Source: Aliiroseovarius sp. F20344 (GTDB taxonomy: Bacteria > Pseudomonadota > Alphaproteobacteria > Rhodobacterales > Rhodobacteraceae). From it: a stretch of 64,000 nucleotides of DNA. Below the pieces are notes generated by a model that was given only the letters and a program-made list of their open reading frames with translations, searched no databases and had not been told where the DNA came from. The stretch covers positions 870,501-934,500 of the forward strand of contig NZ_JALKBG010000008.1 of assembly GCF_023016155.1 (NCBI RefSeq). The letters run 5' to 3'. Made by a program: the position numbers and the translations under genes. Numbering within the stretch: position 1 is the first letter of the stretch; each line of letters starts with the position of its first letter. Shown one piece after another: positions 34,227 through 44,482 of the stretch.

Positions 34227-34564
34227 GTGCGGGCCACAGTCGCCTTATCAGCATAAAACGCCAGATACCCTTTGATCTGCTCAAGGTCTTCGATCGGCGC
34301 ATCATAGGACCACGCCGCATCCTCGATCACAGTGGATTTCGTCTGGATCGAGAAATGCTTGGCCTCGCCTTTATAAGGGCAGGTTGTCACCGTCGCGCTG
34401 TCATCCAAGAAAGCCATCGCGATGTCAGCACGCGGAAAATAGATCACCGGGGGAAGATTGCCCTCGCGCAGCTCAAGCGCATTGCGGCTTTCACCGATCA
34501 CAGCGCCCCCGGCACGCACGGTCCATTTGCCTTCTGCGGCGCGTATTGTGATGTTCTCGGACAT
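34223..34564 (-). CDS. DUF427 domain-containing protein
   Basis: The product is a 113-aa beta-rich protein of the DUF427 family. Typical blocks are [69 protein letters not shown] and [10 protein letters not shown]. The function is unknown; the conserved CPYKG is the family signature. AAGGA lies just upstream of ATG 34564. It is single-gene sized and sits between anmK (tail to tail) and the aminopeptidase P gene (same strand, 61 bp upstream). Confidence 0.88.
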   Translation of the reverse strand: MSENITIRAAEGKWTVRAGGAVIGESRNALELREGNLPPVIYFPRADIAMAFLDDSATVTTCPYKGEAKHFSIQTKSTVIEDAAWSYDAPIEDLEQIKGYLAFYADKATVART

Positions 34565-34625
34565 GGTTTTCCTTCCCGGGGCGATTTTGACGGCAGACTA
34601 ACAGATCTTCTGTGAAAAGCGCGTG

Positions 34626-36425
34626 TCAAATAGGCGCACAGGCTGTTTGAAGCCATTGCGACGCAGCGTCAGTCACGTGATCTTTCAACATTTCCAGTGT
34701 CTTGGCGTGATAGGCGTTCAGCCAATCACGCTCATCCCCAGACAGCATATCTGTCACGATCAAAGTCGTGTCGATGGGCACATAGGTGAGTGTTTCAAAG
34801 TTCAACATGTCGCGTTCACCATCGCCGCCCGCAGGCGTTTCCGCCTCTTGCACCACCACAAGGTTCTCAAGGCGAATGCCGAAAGAGCCGTTGCGATAAT
34901 AGCCGGGTTCGTTTGATAGGATCATGCCGGGCAGAAGCTCGATATCTGAGATGTGGTTGAACCGCGCAGGGCCTTCGTGCACGGACAGATAGGCCCCAAC
35001 ACCGTGACCGGTTCCATGGTTGAAATCCTGATGTGCGGCCCAAAGGGGATAGCGTGCAATTGGGTCAAGATCGCGGCCCGTGCGTCCGCGTGGAAAGTAT
35101 GTCCGGGACAGGGCTATCATGCCCTGCAGAACACGGGTAAAGCAGCGCTTTTCGTCTTCGCCAACGTCCCCCACGCGCAAAGTCCGTGTGATGTCGGTTG
35201 TGCCGTCGCGATACTGGCCACCGCTGTCCAAAACCACCAAGTTGCCGTCTTCAAGCTGCCGGTTGGTGCCCTTGGTCACGCGGTAATGCATGATTGCGCC
35301 ATTGGGACCTGCGCCCGCGATGGTCTCGAACGAGATATCCATCAGCGCGTTTGAAGCACGGCGTTTTTCCTCAAGCCGTGTGACCAGATCAATCTCGGTC
35401 AGCGCGTTCTTGTCGCTAGCGTTGAACCAAGCCAGGAACTCGACCACAGCGGCAGCGTCGCGCAAATGGGCCTGCCGCGCGCCTTTCAATTCGGTGGGGT
35501 TCTTTTGCGCCTTTGGCAAAATGGCAGGATCATCGGCCCAATCGATTTGGATCTTCCGATCCGTCAGGATTTGCCAGATCGCAAAAGGTGCCGTTGCACG
35601 ATCAACCCGCACAGGGCCTTCCAGTTTGGCCAGTGCCGCCGATAACGCGCCGATGGGCTGGAGATCGATGTCGGCATCAAACTTGACCTCAACCGCGCGG
35701 CCCTCGGTTGCAAAAAACTGGACCGAGGCATCGTCATTCAAGATCGCAAACCCCTGCACAACCGGGATGCAGGGAATGTCGTTTCCACGAATGTTCAAAA
35801 GCCAAGCTATGCTATCAGATAAAGTCAGAACGGCAGATTTCTGCCCTTTGGCCAACAGCTCATCCGCCAACTCTCCACGCTTTGCCAAACTGGATTGCCC
35901 TGCATATTCAAGCGGTTGCTCGATGACCTTGCCGCTAGGTGGGGCAGGGCGGTCCTCCCAGATTTGGTCGACCAGATTGTCCGTGGGCACCAGAGCAACC
36001 TGGGTGCCTTCCAGAGCTTTCTCGATTTTCTCAATCTCGGATTTCGTATGAAGCCACGGATCAAAGCCGATCCGGGCCTTTTGCCCTTCAAGATGATCGC
36101 GCAGCCAGTCACCGGGCTGCACCTCGGGCCAATCAACCGGGGTGAACGCATCCATATCCGCCTGTTCGCGCACCTGTACGCGATAGCGACCGTCCACGAA
36201 AATCCCGGCGACGTCCTTTAATGCGATGCAGAATCCAGCCGACCCGGTAAACCCCGTCACCCAAGCCAGTCGCGCATCGCAGGCTGCCACATATTCCCCC
36301 TGATGGGCGTCAGCGCGTGGCACGATGAAGCCATCCACCCCCTTCAGTCCCATTGCCCTGCGCAGACGGTCCAAACGGGCGGGGCCACGGGTCGGGTCAG
36401 CGGTGTTGGTGAAGGTCTGGAACAT
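34626..36425 (-). CDS. Aminopeptidase P family protein (M24B, Xaa-Pro)
   Basis: The product is a 599-aa three-domain metallopeptidase like eukaryotic-type aminopeptidase P, removing N-terminal residues before proline. The N-terminal creatinase-like domains carry RLAWVTGFTGSAGFCIAL and VDGRYRVQVREQADM. The pita-bread catalytic domain has metal ligands in LDSGGQYRDGTTDITRTL, NHGTGHGVGAYLSVHEGP, LSNEPGYYR and IRLENLVVV. GGAGATCCTG lies before ATG 36425; the open frame to 36581 is not needed for family length. It is downstream of cobT with a 100-bp gap. Confidence 0.92.
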   Translation of the reverse strand: MFQTFTNTADPTRGPARLDRLRRAMGLKGVDGFIVPRADAHQGEYVAACDARLAWVTGFTGSAGFCIALKDVAGIFVDGRYRVQVREQADMDAFTPVDWPEVQPGDWLRDHLEGQKARIGFDPWLHTKSEIEKIEKALEGTQVALVPTDNLVDQIWEDRPAPPSGKVIEQPLEYAGQSSLAKRGELADELLAKGQKSAVLTLSDSIAWLLNIRGNDIPCIPVVQGFAILNDDASVQFFATEGRAVEVKFDADIDLQPIGALSAALAKLEGPVRVDRATAPFAIWQILTDRKIQIDWADDPAILPKAQKNPTELKGARQAHLRDAAAVVEFLAWFNASDKNALTEIDLVTRLEEKRRASNALMDISFETIAGAGPNGAIMHYRVTKGTNRQLEDGNLVVLDSGGQYRDGTTDITRTLRVGDVGEDEKRCFTRVLQGMIALSRTYFPRGRTGRDLDPIARYPLWAAHQDFNHGTGHGVGAYLSVHEGPARFNHISDIELLPGMILSNEPGYYRNGSFGIRLENLVVVQEAETPAGGDGERDMLNFETLTYVPIDTTLIVTDMLSGDERDWLNAYHAKTLEMLKDHVTDAASQWLQTACAPI

Positions 36426-36525
36426 CAGGATCTCCAAAGTCGGGTGGTAAAAAGAGGACACGCCCGCGAAAGGCGGGCGCGTGTTGCGGGCAACATGCCG
36501 TGAAACGGGCGCGGTGAAAAGGGGG

Positions 36526-38400
36526 TCAGATGGCTTTCTTGATCCCCATAACCCGCGCGCGGGCGCGTGGATCGCTGTCAAAGAGCGCGGCCAGCTGTTC
36601 GGTCATCGCACCCGCCAGCTGTTCAACATCGGTGATCGTCACAGCGCGGTCGTAATAGCGGGTCACATCATGGCCGATCCCGATGGCCAGAAGCTCTACC
36701 TGCTTTCGCTTTTCGACCATATCGATCACGTCGCGCAGGTGTTTTTCCAGATAATTCGCGGGGTTAACAGACAAAGTTGAATCGTCCACCGGCGCGCCAT
36801 CGGAAATCACCATCAGGATTTTGCGCTGCTCGGGCCGCGCTGTGATCCGGCGGTGTGCCCATTCCAGCGCCTCACCGTCGATGTTTTCTTTCAGAAGGCC
36901 TTCTTTCATCATCAAGCCAAGATTGTCCCGCGTGCGGCGCATCGGGGCATCGGCTTTCTTATAGATGATGTGGCGCAGATCGTTCAGGCGGCCGGGTTGC
37001 TGCGGCCGTCCCTCGGACAGCCATTTTTCGCGGGCCAATCCGCCTTTCCATGCGCGGGTAGTGAAGCCCAAGACTTCGACCTTCACCTGACAGCGTTCCA
37101 GCGTGCGCGAGAGCACATCGGCACAAATCGCGGCGATCGAGATTGGACGACCACGCATAGAGCCTGAATTGTCCAGAAGCAGCGTCACAACAGTGTCGCG
37201 GAATTCGGTGTCTTTTTCTTGCTTGAAGGACAGAGGCGTCGTGGGGTTCGCCACCACACGTGCCAGACGGCCTGCATCCAGAATGCCTTCTTCCAGATCA
37301 AACAGCCACGAGCGGTTCTGCTGGGCCTGCAATCGACGTTGCAACTTATTGGCCAAACGGCTGACGGCACCTTTCAGGGGCTCCAACTGTTGGTCCAGAT
37401 AAGCACGCAGGCGCTCCAGCTCAGCAGGTTCCGCCAAGTCTTCGGCCATGACCTCTTCATCATGCTCGTTCAAATAAACGAGGTAATCCGGGTCCGCGTC
37501 TGACGCAGGCTGAGGGGCAGGTGGCTCGATCGGCGCATCTGCGTCGGGCATCTCTGCCTCTTCGCCCACCTCATCCTCGGCCATGTCATCAATGGTGACC
37601 TGAGCCTCGGACGGGTCCATCTGCTCGTCTTGCGAGCGTTCGGGATCGGCTTCGGCCTCGTCTTCGTCCGGCGATTGTTCCGAGTTCGGATCGTCCTGTG
37701 CCTCGTCGTCTTCGGGCTGGGCCTCGTCCTCGGTCTCGTCATCCTCGGCGTCGGGGTCATCGCCCAGTTGATCGCCATAGCCCAGATCTTCGATGATCTG
37801 GCGGGCGAAACGGGAAAACGCCTGCTGGTCTGCCAGGGCCGAGGTTAGATCATCCAGATGCTCGCCACATTGCGCTTCGATGAAGTCGCGCCAAAGGCCC
37901 ATCACGTTGTCGGCGGCAGGGGGCAGATCACGCCCCGTCGCCAGATGGCGCATCAAATACCCGGCCGCAACGGGCAGGGGGGCGTCGGATGCGGCGGTGA
38001 TCTGGTCATAGCCCAGCCGGTCGGCTTCGCTTCCGATTTTAGCGTCGATATTGCCTGCCGTGCCCGGCATGTCACGCGCACCCAGCGCCTCGCACCGCGC
38101 GGTTTCCATCGCTTCATAGATGTCACGCGCCATGTTGCCCGCAGGGGCGTATTTCGCGTGCATTGCATCATCGTGATACCGCAGCTTCATAGCATAGGCA
38201 TCCGCCGTGCCCCGCGCCAACAGCACCTCGTCACGGGTCATGCGCCGCGTGACCTGAGGCAGGCGCATCGCGTCGCGGCTGACGCCCGAGGGATCCACCG
38301 TAAAGCTGACCGACAGCTCTGGCTCGTCGGCAAGCGTCTTCGTCGCCTCAGCCAGCGCTTTCTTGAACGGATCAGCAGGGTTGTCGGTGGGTTTTTTCAT
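36526..38400 (-). CDS. cobT: Cobaltochelatase subunit CobT
   Basis: The product is a 624-aa CobT of the aerobic cobalamin pathway. With CobS it forms the AAA+ chaperone that helps CobN insert cobalt into hydrogenobyrinic acid a,c-diamide. The N-terminal half is helical. A very acidic stretch spans about residues 215-330 (runs of Asp/Glu and [12 protein letters not shown]). A C-terminal VWA domain has the MIDAS start [19 protein letters not shown] and a later [15 protein letters not shown] use ATG 38400. cobS lies upstream on the same strand with a 136-bp gap containing two GC-rich hairpins. cobN is not in the window. Confidence 0.95.
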   Translation of the reverse strand: MKKPTDNPADPFKKALAEATKTLADEPELSVSFTVDPSGVSRDAMRLPQVTRRMTRDEVLLARGTADAYAMKLRYHDDAMHAKYAPAGNMARDIYEAMETARCEALGARDMPGTAGNIDAKIGSEADRLGYDQITAASDAPLPVAAGYLMRHLATGRDLPPAADNVMGLWRDFIEAQCGEHLDDLTSALADQQAFSRFARQIIEDLGYGDQLGDDPDAEDDETEDEAQPEDDEAQDDPNSEQSPDEDEAEADPERSQDEQMDPSEAQVTIDDMAEDEVGEEAEMPDADAPIEPPAPQPASDADPDYLVYLNEHDEEVMAEDLAEPAELERLRAYLDQQLEPLKGAVSRLANKLQRRLQAQQNRSWLFDLEEGILDAGRLARVVANPTTPLSFKQEKDTEFRDTVVTLLLDNSGSMRGRPISIAAICADVLSRTLERCQVKVEVLGFTTRAWKGGLAREKWLSEGRPQQPGRLNDLRHIIYKKADAPMRRTRDNLGLMMKEGLLKENIDGEALEWAHRRITARPEQRKILMVISDGAPVDDSTLSVNPANYLEKHLRDVIDMVEKRKQVELLAIGIGHDVTRYYDRAVTITDVEQLAGAMTEQLAALFDSDPRARARVMGIKKAI

Positions 38401-38445
38401 GATCAATCCCGAAGCAAAAGATCGGAGAGGGCTGTGATGCCCCGC

Positions 38446-38505
38446 GGGGTGGCGCTATTGCGCCGCCCCATGGGGGCGGGTCGGCGCAGCCCGGCTAAGC
38501 CGGGC
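38446..38505. other. GC-rich hairpin pair between cobS and cobT
   Basis: GGGGTGGCGC (38446-38455) pairs with GCGCCGCCCC (38460-38469) with one T-G pair. GCCCGGCT (38489-38496) pairs with AGCCGGGC (38498-38505). Neither has a T tract, so they more likely act as mRNA stabiliser or processing structures between the two cistrons than as terminators. Confidence 0.5.
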
Positions 38506-38536
38506 AAAGAGTAGCCTGATATGAGACAGACTTGCT

Positions 38537-39523
38537 TCACCCCAAGCTCATGCTCACCGCGCTTTCCGGCAGTTCCTCATCAAAGCAGCGCTGATAGAAC
38601 TCGGCCACGATCTGGCGCTCTAGCTCGTCACATTTGTTCAGGAAGGACAGACGGAACGCATAGCCGACCGAGCGGAAGATGGATGCGTTTTGCGCCCAGT
38701 TGATCACGGTCCGCGGGCTCATCACTGTCGACAGATCGCCGTTCATAAAGGCCGTGCGGGTCAGGTCCGCAACGGTGACCATCTGGCTGACGGTCTGGCG
38801 GCCGGTTTCGGTGTTCAGAAACGGGTTTTTCGCCAGCACGATGTTGGTCTCTGCATCGTGGCTCAGATAGTTCAGCGTGGCGACCAGCGACCAGCGGTCC
38901 ATCTGCGCTTGGTTGATCTGTTGTACGCCGTGGTAAAGCCCGGTCGTGTCGCCCAGACCCACGGTGTTTGCTGTGGCAAACAGGCGGAAGGACGGGTGGG
39001 GGGTGATTACCTCGTTTTGGTCCAGAAGGGTCAGCTTGCCGTCATGCTCCAACACACGTTGGATAACGAACATCACGTCTGCGCGGCCAGCATCGTATTC
39101 GTCGAACACAATCGCGGTCGGATTGCGCAGAGCCCAAGGCAGGATACCTTCCTGAAACTCGGTGACCTGCATGCCGTCTTTCAGCTTGATCGCGTCCTTA
39201 CCAATCAGGTCGATCCGGCTGATGTGACTGTCTAGGTTCACACGCACGGCGGGCCAGTTCAGACGGGCCGCAACTTGTTCGATATGGGTCGATTTCCCTG
39301 TACCGTGATAGCCTTGGATCATCACGCGGCGGTTGTGCGAGAAACCGGCCAGAATTGCCAGCGTTGTGTCCGGATCAAACTTATAGGTGCTGTCGATTTC
39401 AGGCACGCGGCTTGTGCGGTCGGCAAAGCCCTTGACCTTCATGTCGCTGTCGATGCCGAAAACCTCGCGAACCGAGATGTCCTCGGTCGGTTTCGCGTTC
39501 ATATCCAGATTGCCGTCTGCCAT
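38537..39523 (-). CDS. cobS: Cobaltochelatase subunit CobS (AAA+ ATPase)
   Basis: The product is a 328-aa MoxR-like AAA+ ATPase. The Walker A motif is [18 protein letters not shown], Walker B is [14 protein letters not shown], and sensor/arginine-finger regions are in [16 protein letters not shown] and [14 protein letters not shown]. CobS powers the CobNST cobaltochelatase. AAGGATCACCC lies before ATG 39523. It is followed by cobT on the same strand and preceded by a J-domain gene whose terminator lies in between. Start length and order match alphaproteobacterial cobS-cobT. Confidence 0.95.
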   Translation of the reverse strand: MADGNLDMNAKPTEDISVREVFGIDSDMKVKGFADRTSRVPEIDSTYKFDPDTTLAILAGFSHNRRVMIQGYHGTGKSTHIEQVAARLNWPAVRVNLDSHISRIDLIGKDAIKLKDGMQVTEFQEGILPWALRNPTAIVFDEYDAGRADVMFVIQRVLEHDGKLTLLDQNEVITPHPSFRLFATANTVGLGDTTGLYHGVQQINQAQMDRWSLVATLNYLSHDAETNIVLAKNPFLNTETGRQTVSQMVTVADLTRTAFMNGDLSTVMSPRTVINWAQNASIFRSVGYAFRLSFLNKCDELERQIVAEFYQRCFDEELPESAVSMSLG

Positions 39524-39684
39524 TTGGGTGATCCTTCTGTCACGCGCCGCATTGCGCGCTTATTGCACGTTGTTTCGCCCGTGATGCCCCATGATGCGCG
39601 GTCGTGCAAGGGGAAGGGATTGGAAAAGGTGACGCTGGGCAAGGCTGGCCTTAATGACGTTGCGTGTCTGGTCTGAAAACGAAA

Positions 39685-39708
39685 CAGGGTGCCGAAAAGG
39701 GCACCCTG
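39685..39708 (-). terminator. Intrinsic terminator of the J-domain gene
   Basis: CAGGGTGCC (39685-39693) is the exact reverse complement of GGCACCCTG (39700-39708), loop 6 nt. On the - strand it is followed by TTTCGTTTTC. It lies 26 nt after the stop. Confidence 0.85.
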
Positions 39709-39733
39709 CAATTCTGATAGAAAACAGCCAGCT

Positions 39734-40360
39734 TTACTTGAAACTGCGGCTTTCCTTGATCTGATCCCAAGCCCAGCGAACTTCCTGCAACTGATCCTCT
39801 TGGCTGCGGTCGCCACCGTTCATGTCCGGGTGCAGAACCTTGATCAGCTTCTTGTAGGATTTGCGGATCTCGGCCTTGGTCCAGTGATCCTTGGCTTCCA
39901 GAATATCGATGGCGCGGCGCTCTGTGGGGGGCAGTTTACGGGTGCCGGTGATCGACTTGCCGGGGTTCTGCGTGGCGTTCGCGCCCAGAACCTGATGGGG
40001 ATCATCCACGCCCAGACGCGCCCAGGCACGCTGTTCGTCCTTGGTGCCCATGGGTTTGGTCTCGCGCTCCCACACGCGGTCCTTTTCCATCTGCTCGTCC
40101 ATCTCTTCTTCGGTCGCACCGTCGAAGAAATTCCACTTCAGATTATACTCGCGCACATGGTCTTTGCAGAACCATTTGAACTCGTCCAAATGATCGGGCG
40201 AGCGGGGCGCACGGTATTGGCCCGCTTCCTGGCATCCGGGATGCTCACACACGCGTTTCGAGGTTTCGAACGCACCAGACATGCCACGCTTGCCACGCGG
40301 ATTGCGTTTTTTGGCCGCTGAGACCGACATGTCAAAACCAAAGGGATCATCGTTGGACAT
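39734..40360 (-). CDS. J-domain (DnaJ-like) protein
   Basis: The product is a 208-aa protein with a C-terminal J domain (about residues 150-208). It carries the HPD motif in LIKVLHPDMNGGDRSQEDQL and ends RWAWDQIKESRSFK. It lacks the Gly/Phe and zinc domains of DnaJ, so it is a J-only co-chaperone that would stimulate an Hsp70 ATPase. The N-terminal part contains CEHPGCQEAGQYRAP and FKWFCKDHVREYN, a possible Cys/His metal site seen in alphaproteobacterial members. It precedes cobS in the same direction, and is divergent from bolA across 76 bp. Confidence 0.88.
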   Translation of the reverse strand: MSNDDPFGFDMSVSAAKKRNPRGKRGMSGAFETSKRVCEHPGCQEAGQYRAPRSPDHLDEFKWFCKDHVREYNLKWNFFDGATEEEMDEQMEKDRVWERETKPMGTKDEQRAWARLGVDDPHQVLGANATQNPGKSITGTRKLPPTERRAIDILEAKDHWTKAEIRKSYKKLIKVLHPDMNGGDRSQEDQLQEVRWAWDQIKESRSFK

Positions 40361-40436
40361 CGTAATCTTCTCTTTTCGACTCGGACCCGAGAGTTTACTG
40401 CTTTTTCACCGGGTTTGAAGAGGGTAGTGCGAAGAA

Positions 40437-40694
40437 ATGGACCGAAAAAGCCGAATTCATCAGGCGCTTCAAGACGCGTTTTCCCCCGAACAGCTTGAAG
40501 TTATTGACGAAAGTGAGCAGCATATCGGCCACGCCGGGTATCAAGAAGGAGGCGAAAGTCATTTTCGCGTCAGCATCCGTGCGCCGCTTTTTGCCGAGAT
40601 GTCGCGCATCGCGCGCCACCGCGCCGTTCACAAAGCTTTAGGCGCTGACCTCGTGGCCGAGATCCACGCCTTAGCGCTTGAAATATCGGGATAA
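40437..40694 (+). CDS. bolA: BolA family protein
   Basis: The product is an 85-aa BolA/IbaG-type protein. It has a class II KH-like fold with HAGYQEGGESHFRVSIRAP, the invariant His in RIARHRAVHKALGADL, and a C-terminal helix. BolA proteins pair with monothiol glutaredoxins and affect Fe-S handling and envelope gene expression. The ribosome binding site is modest (GAAGAA just before the ATG). It ends 7 bp from the DUF4177 gene, which is on the opposite strand. Confidence 0.92.
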   Translation: MDRKSRIHQALQDAFSPEQLEVIDESEQHIGHAGYQEGGESHFRVSIRAPLFAEMSRIARHRAVHKALGADLVAEIHALALEISG

Positions 40695-40701
40695 GACCGG
40701 C

Positions 40702-41109
40702 TTACGGATCGTGGCGTTCAATGCTGGGTGCCGTGTCGGCAGCCTCATTCGCATCGGTTGCGGAAGGCAGGCTCGGTGCAAAGTTCTCTTCCGCGGCCTC
40801 AACAGTCTCGTCCACTTCAGCCAGCGCAGCGATCGCTGCAAACTCAGCATCGGCTTCCTGATCTGCTGACATGTCTTTGATCGCGCGGCGAAACACCAGC
40901 ATGTTCTGATAAACAGTGGTGCGCCCGGTCAGGCCTGAACGTTCTTCACTGGGCAGCGTATCCGTGCGCAGGTATTCCCACCCATCCTCGGCGGCTTCGT
41001 TCAGCACTTCCTGCATCGCAAGAGCAAAGCGTGCCTCAGTTCCTTTAACTCCGCGGGCTTTCTTGCCTTTGCGGGGGGCGGGGATCACCTGATATTCGTA
41101 GCTCGTCAT
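40702..41109 (-). CDS. DUF4177 domain-containing protein
   Basis: The product is a 135-aa protein. The first 70 residues match the DUF4177 type (YEYQVIPAPRKGKKARG, EVLNEAAEDGWEYLRTDTLP). The C-terminal 60 residues are acidic and low in complexity (FAAIAALAEVDETVEAAEEN). No signal peptide or membrane segment is present. The function is unknown. AAAGG lies 8 nt before ATG 41109. It is tail to tail with bolA. Confidence 0.85.
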   Translation of the reverse strand: MTSYEYQVIPAPRKGKKARGVKGTEARFALAMQEVLNEAAEDGWEYLRTDTLPSEERSGLTGRTTVYQNMLVFRRAIKDMSADQEADAEFAAIAALAEVDETVEAAEENFAPSLPSATDANEAADTAPSIERHDP

Positions 41110-41210
41110 GTGCTGACCTTTTCATGAAGTCCGGTAGTGGGCGGTCTTAACTTGTTTCGTTCATTTGTCCAAGAGGGCGATCCGCAAGCGGCGGATTGCC
41201 CCGGTTGGCT

Positions 41211-42878
41211 TCAACTGGCCAACTTTGGCGGGGCAACTTGTTTCAGTTCGTTCGCCTCGGCGCGGCTGAGTTGCTCACCCTGCTTACGTTTCAACAGAAC
41301 CTCGCGAGCTCGGGCGTATTCGTCGCCTTGCCAGAAGATCAGACAACCATTGCAGCCCTTGCCACAGCATCCATCGGTGCCAACGCGATTGGTTTTCAGG
41401 CGTGTCTCACGCCCATCTTCCGCGATGGCATCGGCCAGCTCGTCCCGGCGCTTTTCATAGGCTTTCGGGTTTTCTTTCCCGGACACCTCAAGCCCTTGTG
41501 TCAGCTTGTCAAAGCGGATGCGTTTCCATTGCTCATCGGTCAGCGCCTTTTCCTTGCGCATGACGGTGAAGGCGGGGAAGCGGGCTTTCAGTTCGTCCAG
41601 ATCTTCGTGATCAAACAGAGCGAAGGGCACGCGAATGGTGGTCTTGGTGCCGCCTTGGACAACCTCTTTCACATCACCCGTTTCTGCGTCTTCAAAGTCA
41701 TACATACGCAACAGAACGGTTTCGCGCGCGATGGGAGAGATGAATTCCAACACCTCGCCGGCCTCAAGCTTGTTCTTCACTTCGATCAGGAATGCGTCTT
41801 CCGTCACCTCACGCACCACGCCCGCATATTCCCACTGCGCAAGCGACGCTGTGTGCTCGTAATCATGGGCGTAGTTGGTCAGGCGACCCTCGTGGAAGGC
41901 GAGCGTGTAGCCGCGGTTCCCCACGGCCTCCAGCTCGCGCATATAGGGCTTCGGATCCCAGTTTTCGGGGTCTTCGTAGTAGTCATCAATGGCCATGCGA
42001 TAGGCGCGGGCAACGATGGCGCAGTAGTATTCTGACTTTCCGCGCCCTTCGACCTTCAGGCTGTCGACGCCGATCTTCAGGTATTCATCCAGCTTCGGCA
42101 TGATGCACAGATCGCGCGAGTTCAGGATGTAAGAACCACGTCCGTCTTCCTCGATCGGCATGAATTCCCCGGGGCGGCAGCCTTCTTCCAGCAGGAATTC
42201 AAACAGGTCTGCGTTTTCTTCGGTGATGTTCAAGTCTTCAATGGTGCCGTCTTTCAAGCGCATGCGCACACCATAGTTCCAGCGGCACGAGTTCGCGCAG
42301 TTGCCTTGGTTCGCCCCTCGTTCCGCCATGAAATTCGACAACAGGCAGCGGCCCGAATAGGTCATGCACATGGCACCGTGGACGAAGGCCTCAAGCTTTA
42401 CATCCGGGCACTCTTCGCGAATTTCAACAAGTTCTGGGTACGAGACCTCGCGCGCCAGAACCACCAGTTCCGCGCCCTGATCTTCCCAGAATTTCACCGA
42501 CAACCACGAGCATACATTGGCCTGTGTCGAGATGTGCAAAGGCAGCTCGGGCGCGTGGGTGCGCACATATTGGAACACTCCCGGGTCGGCGATGATCAAC
42601 CCATCGGGTTTCACCTTGCGAACGGTCTGAATGTATTCATCCAGCTTCGGAATGTCTTTATTGTGGCTGAACAGGTTCAACGTCAAATAGGCGCGGCGAC
42701 CATGGGCGTGGCAGAACTCCACCCCCTCAATCACATCCTCAAGCGAGAATTGCGATTTCGTGCGCAGCGACATATCGGGCGTGCCCAGATAGACCGCATC
42801 CGCGCCGTAAAGCACAGCCATTTTCAGCTTTCGCAGGTTGCCCGCAGGCATCAGAAGTTCAGAGCGTCGTTCAGTCAT
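41211..42878 (-). CDS. Peptidase U32 family protein
   Basis: The product is a 555-aa U32 protein. A TIM-barrel-like N-terminal domain begins ELLMPAGNLRKLKMAVLYGA. The family signature region follows (EAFVHGAMCMTYSGRC, LLSNFMAERGANQGNC and CANSCRW), whose Cys residues may bind iron-sulfur or another metal. A C-terminal beta domain follows, and the end has a CCGKGCNGCL cluster. Relatives in E. coli include YegQ-type proteins and RlhA (23S rRNA C2501 hydroxylation) and the Ubi/Trh hydroxylases, so an RNA-modification role is more likely than proteolysis. I cannot pick one. Confidence 0.85.
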   Translation of the reverse strand: MTERRSELLMPAGNLRKLKMAVLYGADAVYLGTPDMSLRTKSQFSLEDVIEGVEFCHAHGRRAYLTLNLFSHNKDIPKLDEYIQTVRKVKPDGLIIADPGVFQYVRTHAPELPLHISTQANVCSWLSVKFWEDQGAELVVLAREVSYPELVEIREECPDVKLEAFVHGAMCMTYSGRCLLSNFMAERGANQGNCANSCRWNYGVRMRLKDGTIEDLNITEENADLFEFLLEEGCRPGEFMPIEEDGRGSYILNSRDLCIMPKLDEYLKIGVDSLKVEGRGKSEYYCAIVARAYRMAIDDYYEDPENWDPKPYMRELEAVGNRGYTLAFHEGRLTNYAHDYEHTASLAQWEYAGVVREVTEDAFLIEVKNKLEAGEVLEFISPIARETVLLRMYDFEDAETGDVKEVVQGGTKTTIRVPFALFDHEDLDELKARFPAFTVMRKEKALTDEQWKRIRFDKLTQGLEVSGKENPKAYEKRRDELADAIAEDGRETRLKTNRVGTDGCCGKGCNGCLIFWQGDEYARAREVLLKRKQGEQLSRAEANELKQVAPPKLAS

Positions 42879-42924
42879 ATCATCACCCGTTGTTCGCGCA
42901 GTCGGTTGATTTGAAGAAATGGCA

Positions 42925-42945
42925 AAGGCCCCGATATGGGGCCTT
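42925..42945 (-). terminator. Intrinsic terminator of gatB
   Basis: AAGGCCCC (42925-42932) is the exact reverse complement of GGGGCCTT (42938-42945), loop GATAT. On the - strand it is followed by TTTGCCATTTC. It lies 22 nt past the gatB stop. Confidence 0.75.
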
Positions 42946-42967
42946 CGTCTCGAATTATTGTTTGAAA

Positions 42968-44482
42968 TCAGAGGCCCAGCTTGGCCGTCACGATCTCGTT
43001 CACCGCTTTCGGATTGGCCTTGCCGCCGGTGGCTTTCATCACCTGTCCGACAAAGAAACCCACCAGCTTCGGGTTTTCCTTGGCCTTTTCGACCTGTGCA
43101 GGGTTTGCTGCAATCACCTCGTCCACGGCAGCTTCGATCGCGCCGGTATCAGTGACCTGTTTCATGCCGCGGGCTTCCACGATATCGGCCGGATTGCCGC
43201 CCTCGGTATAGACGATTTCAAAGAGGTCCTTGGCGATCTTCCCCGAAATATCGCCCTTTGTGATCAGTTCGATGATGCCACCCAACTGCTCGGGGCTGAC
43301 CGGGCTTTCTTTGATCGAGTGGTCTTCTTTCTTCAAACGACCAAACAATTCGTTGATCACCCAATTGGCGGCCAGTTTGCCGTCACGACCATCCGCGACC
43401 TGTTCAAAGAAGGCGGCATTTTCAGCCTCAGCCGTCAGCACGCCCGCATCATATTCGGACAGGCCAAAGTCCGTTACAAAACGCGCTTTCTTCTCGTCCG
43501 GCAACTCGGGCAGCGTTTCAGCAATCCCGTCGACCCAATCCTGTTCGATCTCCAGCGGCAGAAGGTCAGGGCAGGGGAAATAGCGATAGTCATGCGCCTC
43601 TTCCTTAGAGCGCATCGAACGTGTCTCGTTCTTATCCGCATCGTAAAGACGCGTTTCTTGTACAACCTCACCACCATCTTCCAGAATGGCAATCTGGCGA
43701 CGGGCCTCAAAGTCGATCGCGGCCTGAATGAAGCGCATGGAGTTCATGTTCTTGATCTCGCAACGTGTGCCAAGATGGCCGAAATCCTGCGTTTCCATGT
43801 ATTTCTCGTACTGGCCGGGGCGGCAGACGGACACGTTTACGTCCGCGCGCATGTTGCCGTTCTGCATGTTGCCATCACAGGTGCCCAGATAGCGCAGCAA
43901 TTGGCGCATCTTGGTGACATAAGCCGCCGCTTCCTCGGGGCCACGAATGTCGGGGCGCGATACGATTTCCATCAAAGCGACGCCGGTCCGGTTCAGGTCC
44001 ACGAAGGACATGTTCGGGTCCATGTCGTGCACCGACTTACCAGCGTCCTGTTCAAGGTGGATGCGTTCGATCCGCACTTTGCGCGCCACACCGGGGGCCA
44101 TATCGACGATCACTTCACCTTCGCCCACGATCGGGTGATAAAGCTGCGATATCTGATAGCCCTGCGGCAGGTCAGGATAGAAATAGTTCTTGCGGTCAAA
44201 GGCGGAAAATAGGTTGATCTCGGCCTTCAGGCCCAGTCCAGTGCGCACGGCTTGCTCTACGCAGAACTCGTTGATCACGGGCAACATGCCGGGCATGGCT
44301 GCGTCCACGAAGGACACGTTTGAATTCGGCTCGGCGCCAAACTTGGTCGAGGCCCCGGAAAACAGCTTTGCGTTCGAGCTGACCTGGGCGTGGATTTCCA
44401 TCCCGATAACCAGTTCCCAATCGTCCTTGGCCCCTGCAATCACTTTCGGCTGAGGGCTTTCATAGGCGAGATGATCAAGCAT
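42968..44482 (-). CDS. gatB: Aspartyl/glutamyl-tRNA amidotransferase subunit B
   Basis: The product is a 504-aa GatB, the kinase/transamidase subunit that activates misacylated Glu-tRNA-Gln or Asp-tRNA-Asn for amidation. Family blocks are [71 protein letters not shown] and [14 protein letters not shown], with a C-terminal YqeY-like tail ([17 protein letters not shown]). I start at ATG 44482, where family length and homology begin. The frame runs open to 44731 without support. gatA and gatC are not in the window. Confidence 0.95.
   Translation of the reverse strand: MLDHLAYESPQPKVIAGAKDDWELVIGMEIHAQVSSNAKLFSGASTKFGAEPNSNVSFVDAAMPGMLPVINEFCVEQAVRTGLGLKAEINLFSAFDRKNYFYPDLPQGYQISQLYHPIVGEGEVIVDMAPGVARKVRIERIHLEQDAGKSVHDMDPNMSFVDLNRTGVALMEIVSRPDIRGPEEAAAYVTKMRQLLRYLGTCDGNMQNGNMRADVNVSVCRPGQYEKYMETQDFGHLGTRCEIKNMNSMRFIQAAIDFEARRQIAILEDGGEVVQETRLYDADKNETRSMRSKEEAHDYRYFPCPDLLPLEIEQDWVDGIAETLPELPDEKKARFVTDFGLSEYDAGVLTAEAENAAFFEQVADGRDGKLAANWVINELFGRLKKEDHSIKESPVSPEQLGGIIELITKGDISGKIAKDLFEIVYTEGGNPADIVEARGMKQVTDTGAIEAAVDEVIAANPAQVEKAKENPKLVGFFVGQVMKATGGKANPKAVNEIVTAKLGL

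Noticed and set aside
41196-44212. Long + strand open frames antisense to the U32 and gatB genes
   Set aside because: The - strand genes have clear family motifs; the + frames are compositionally odd shadows.
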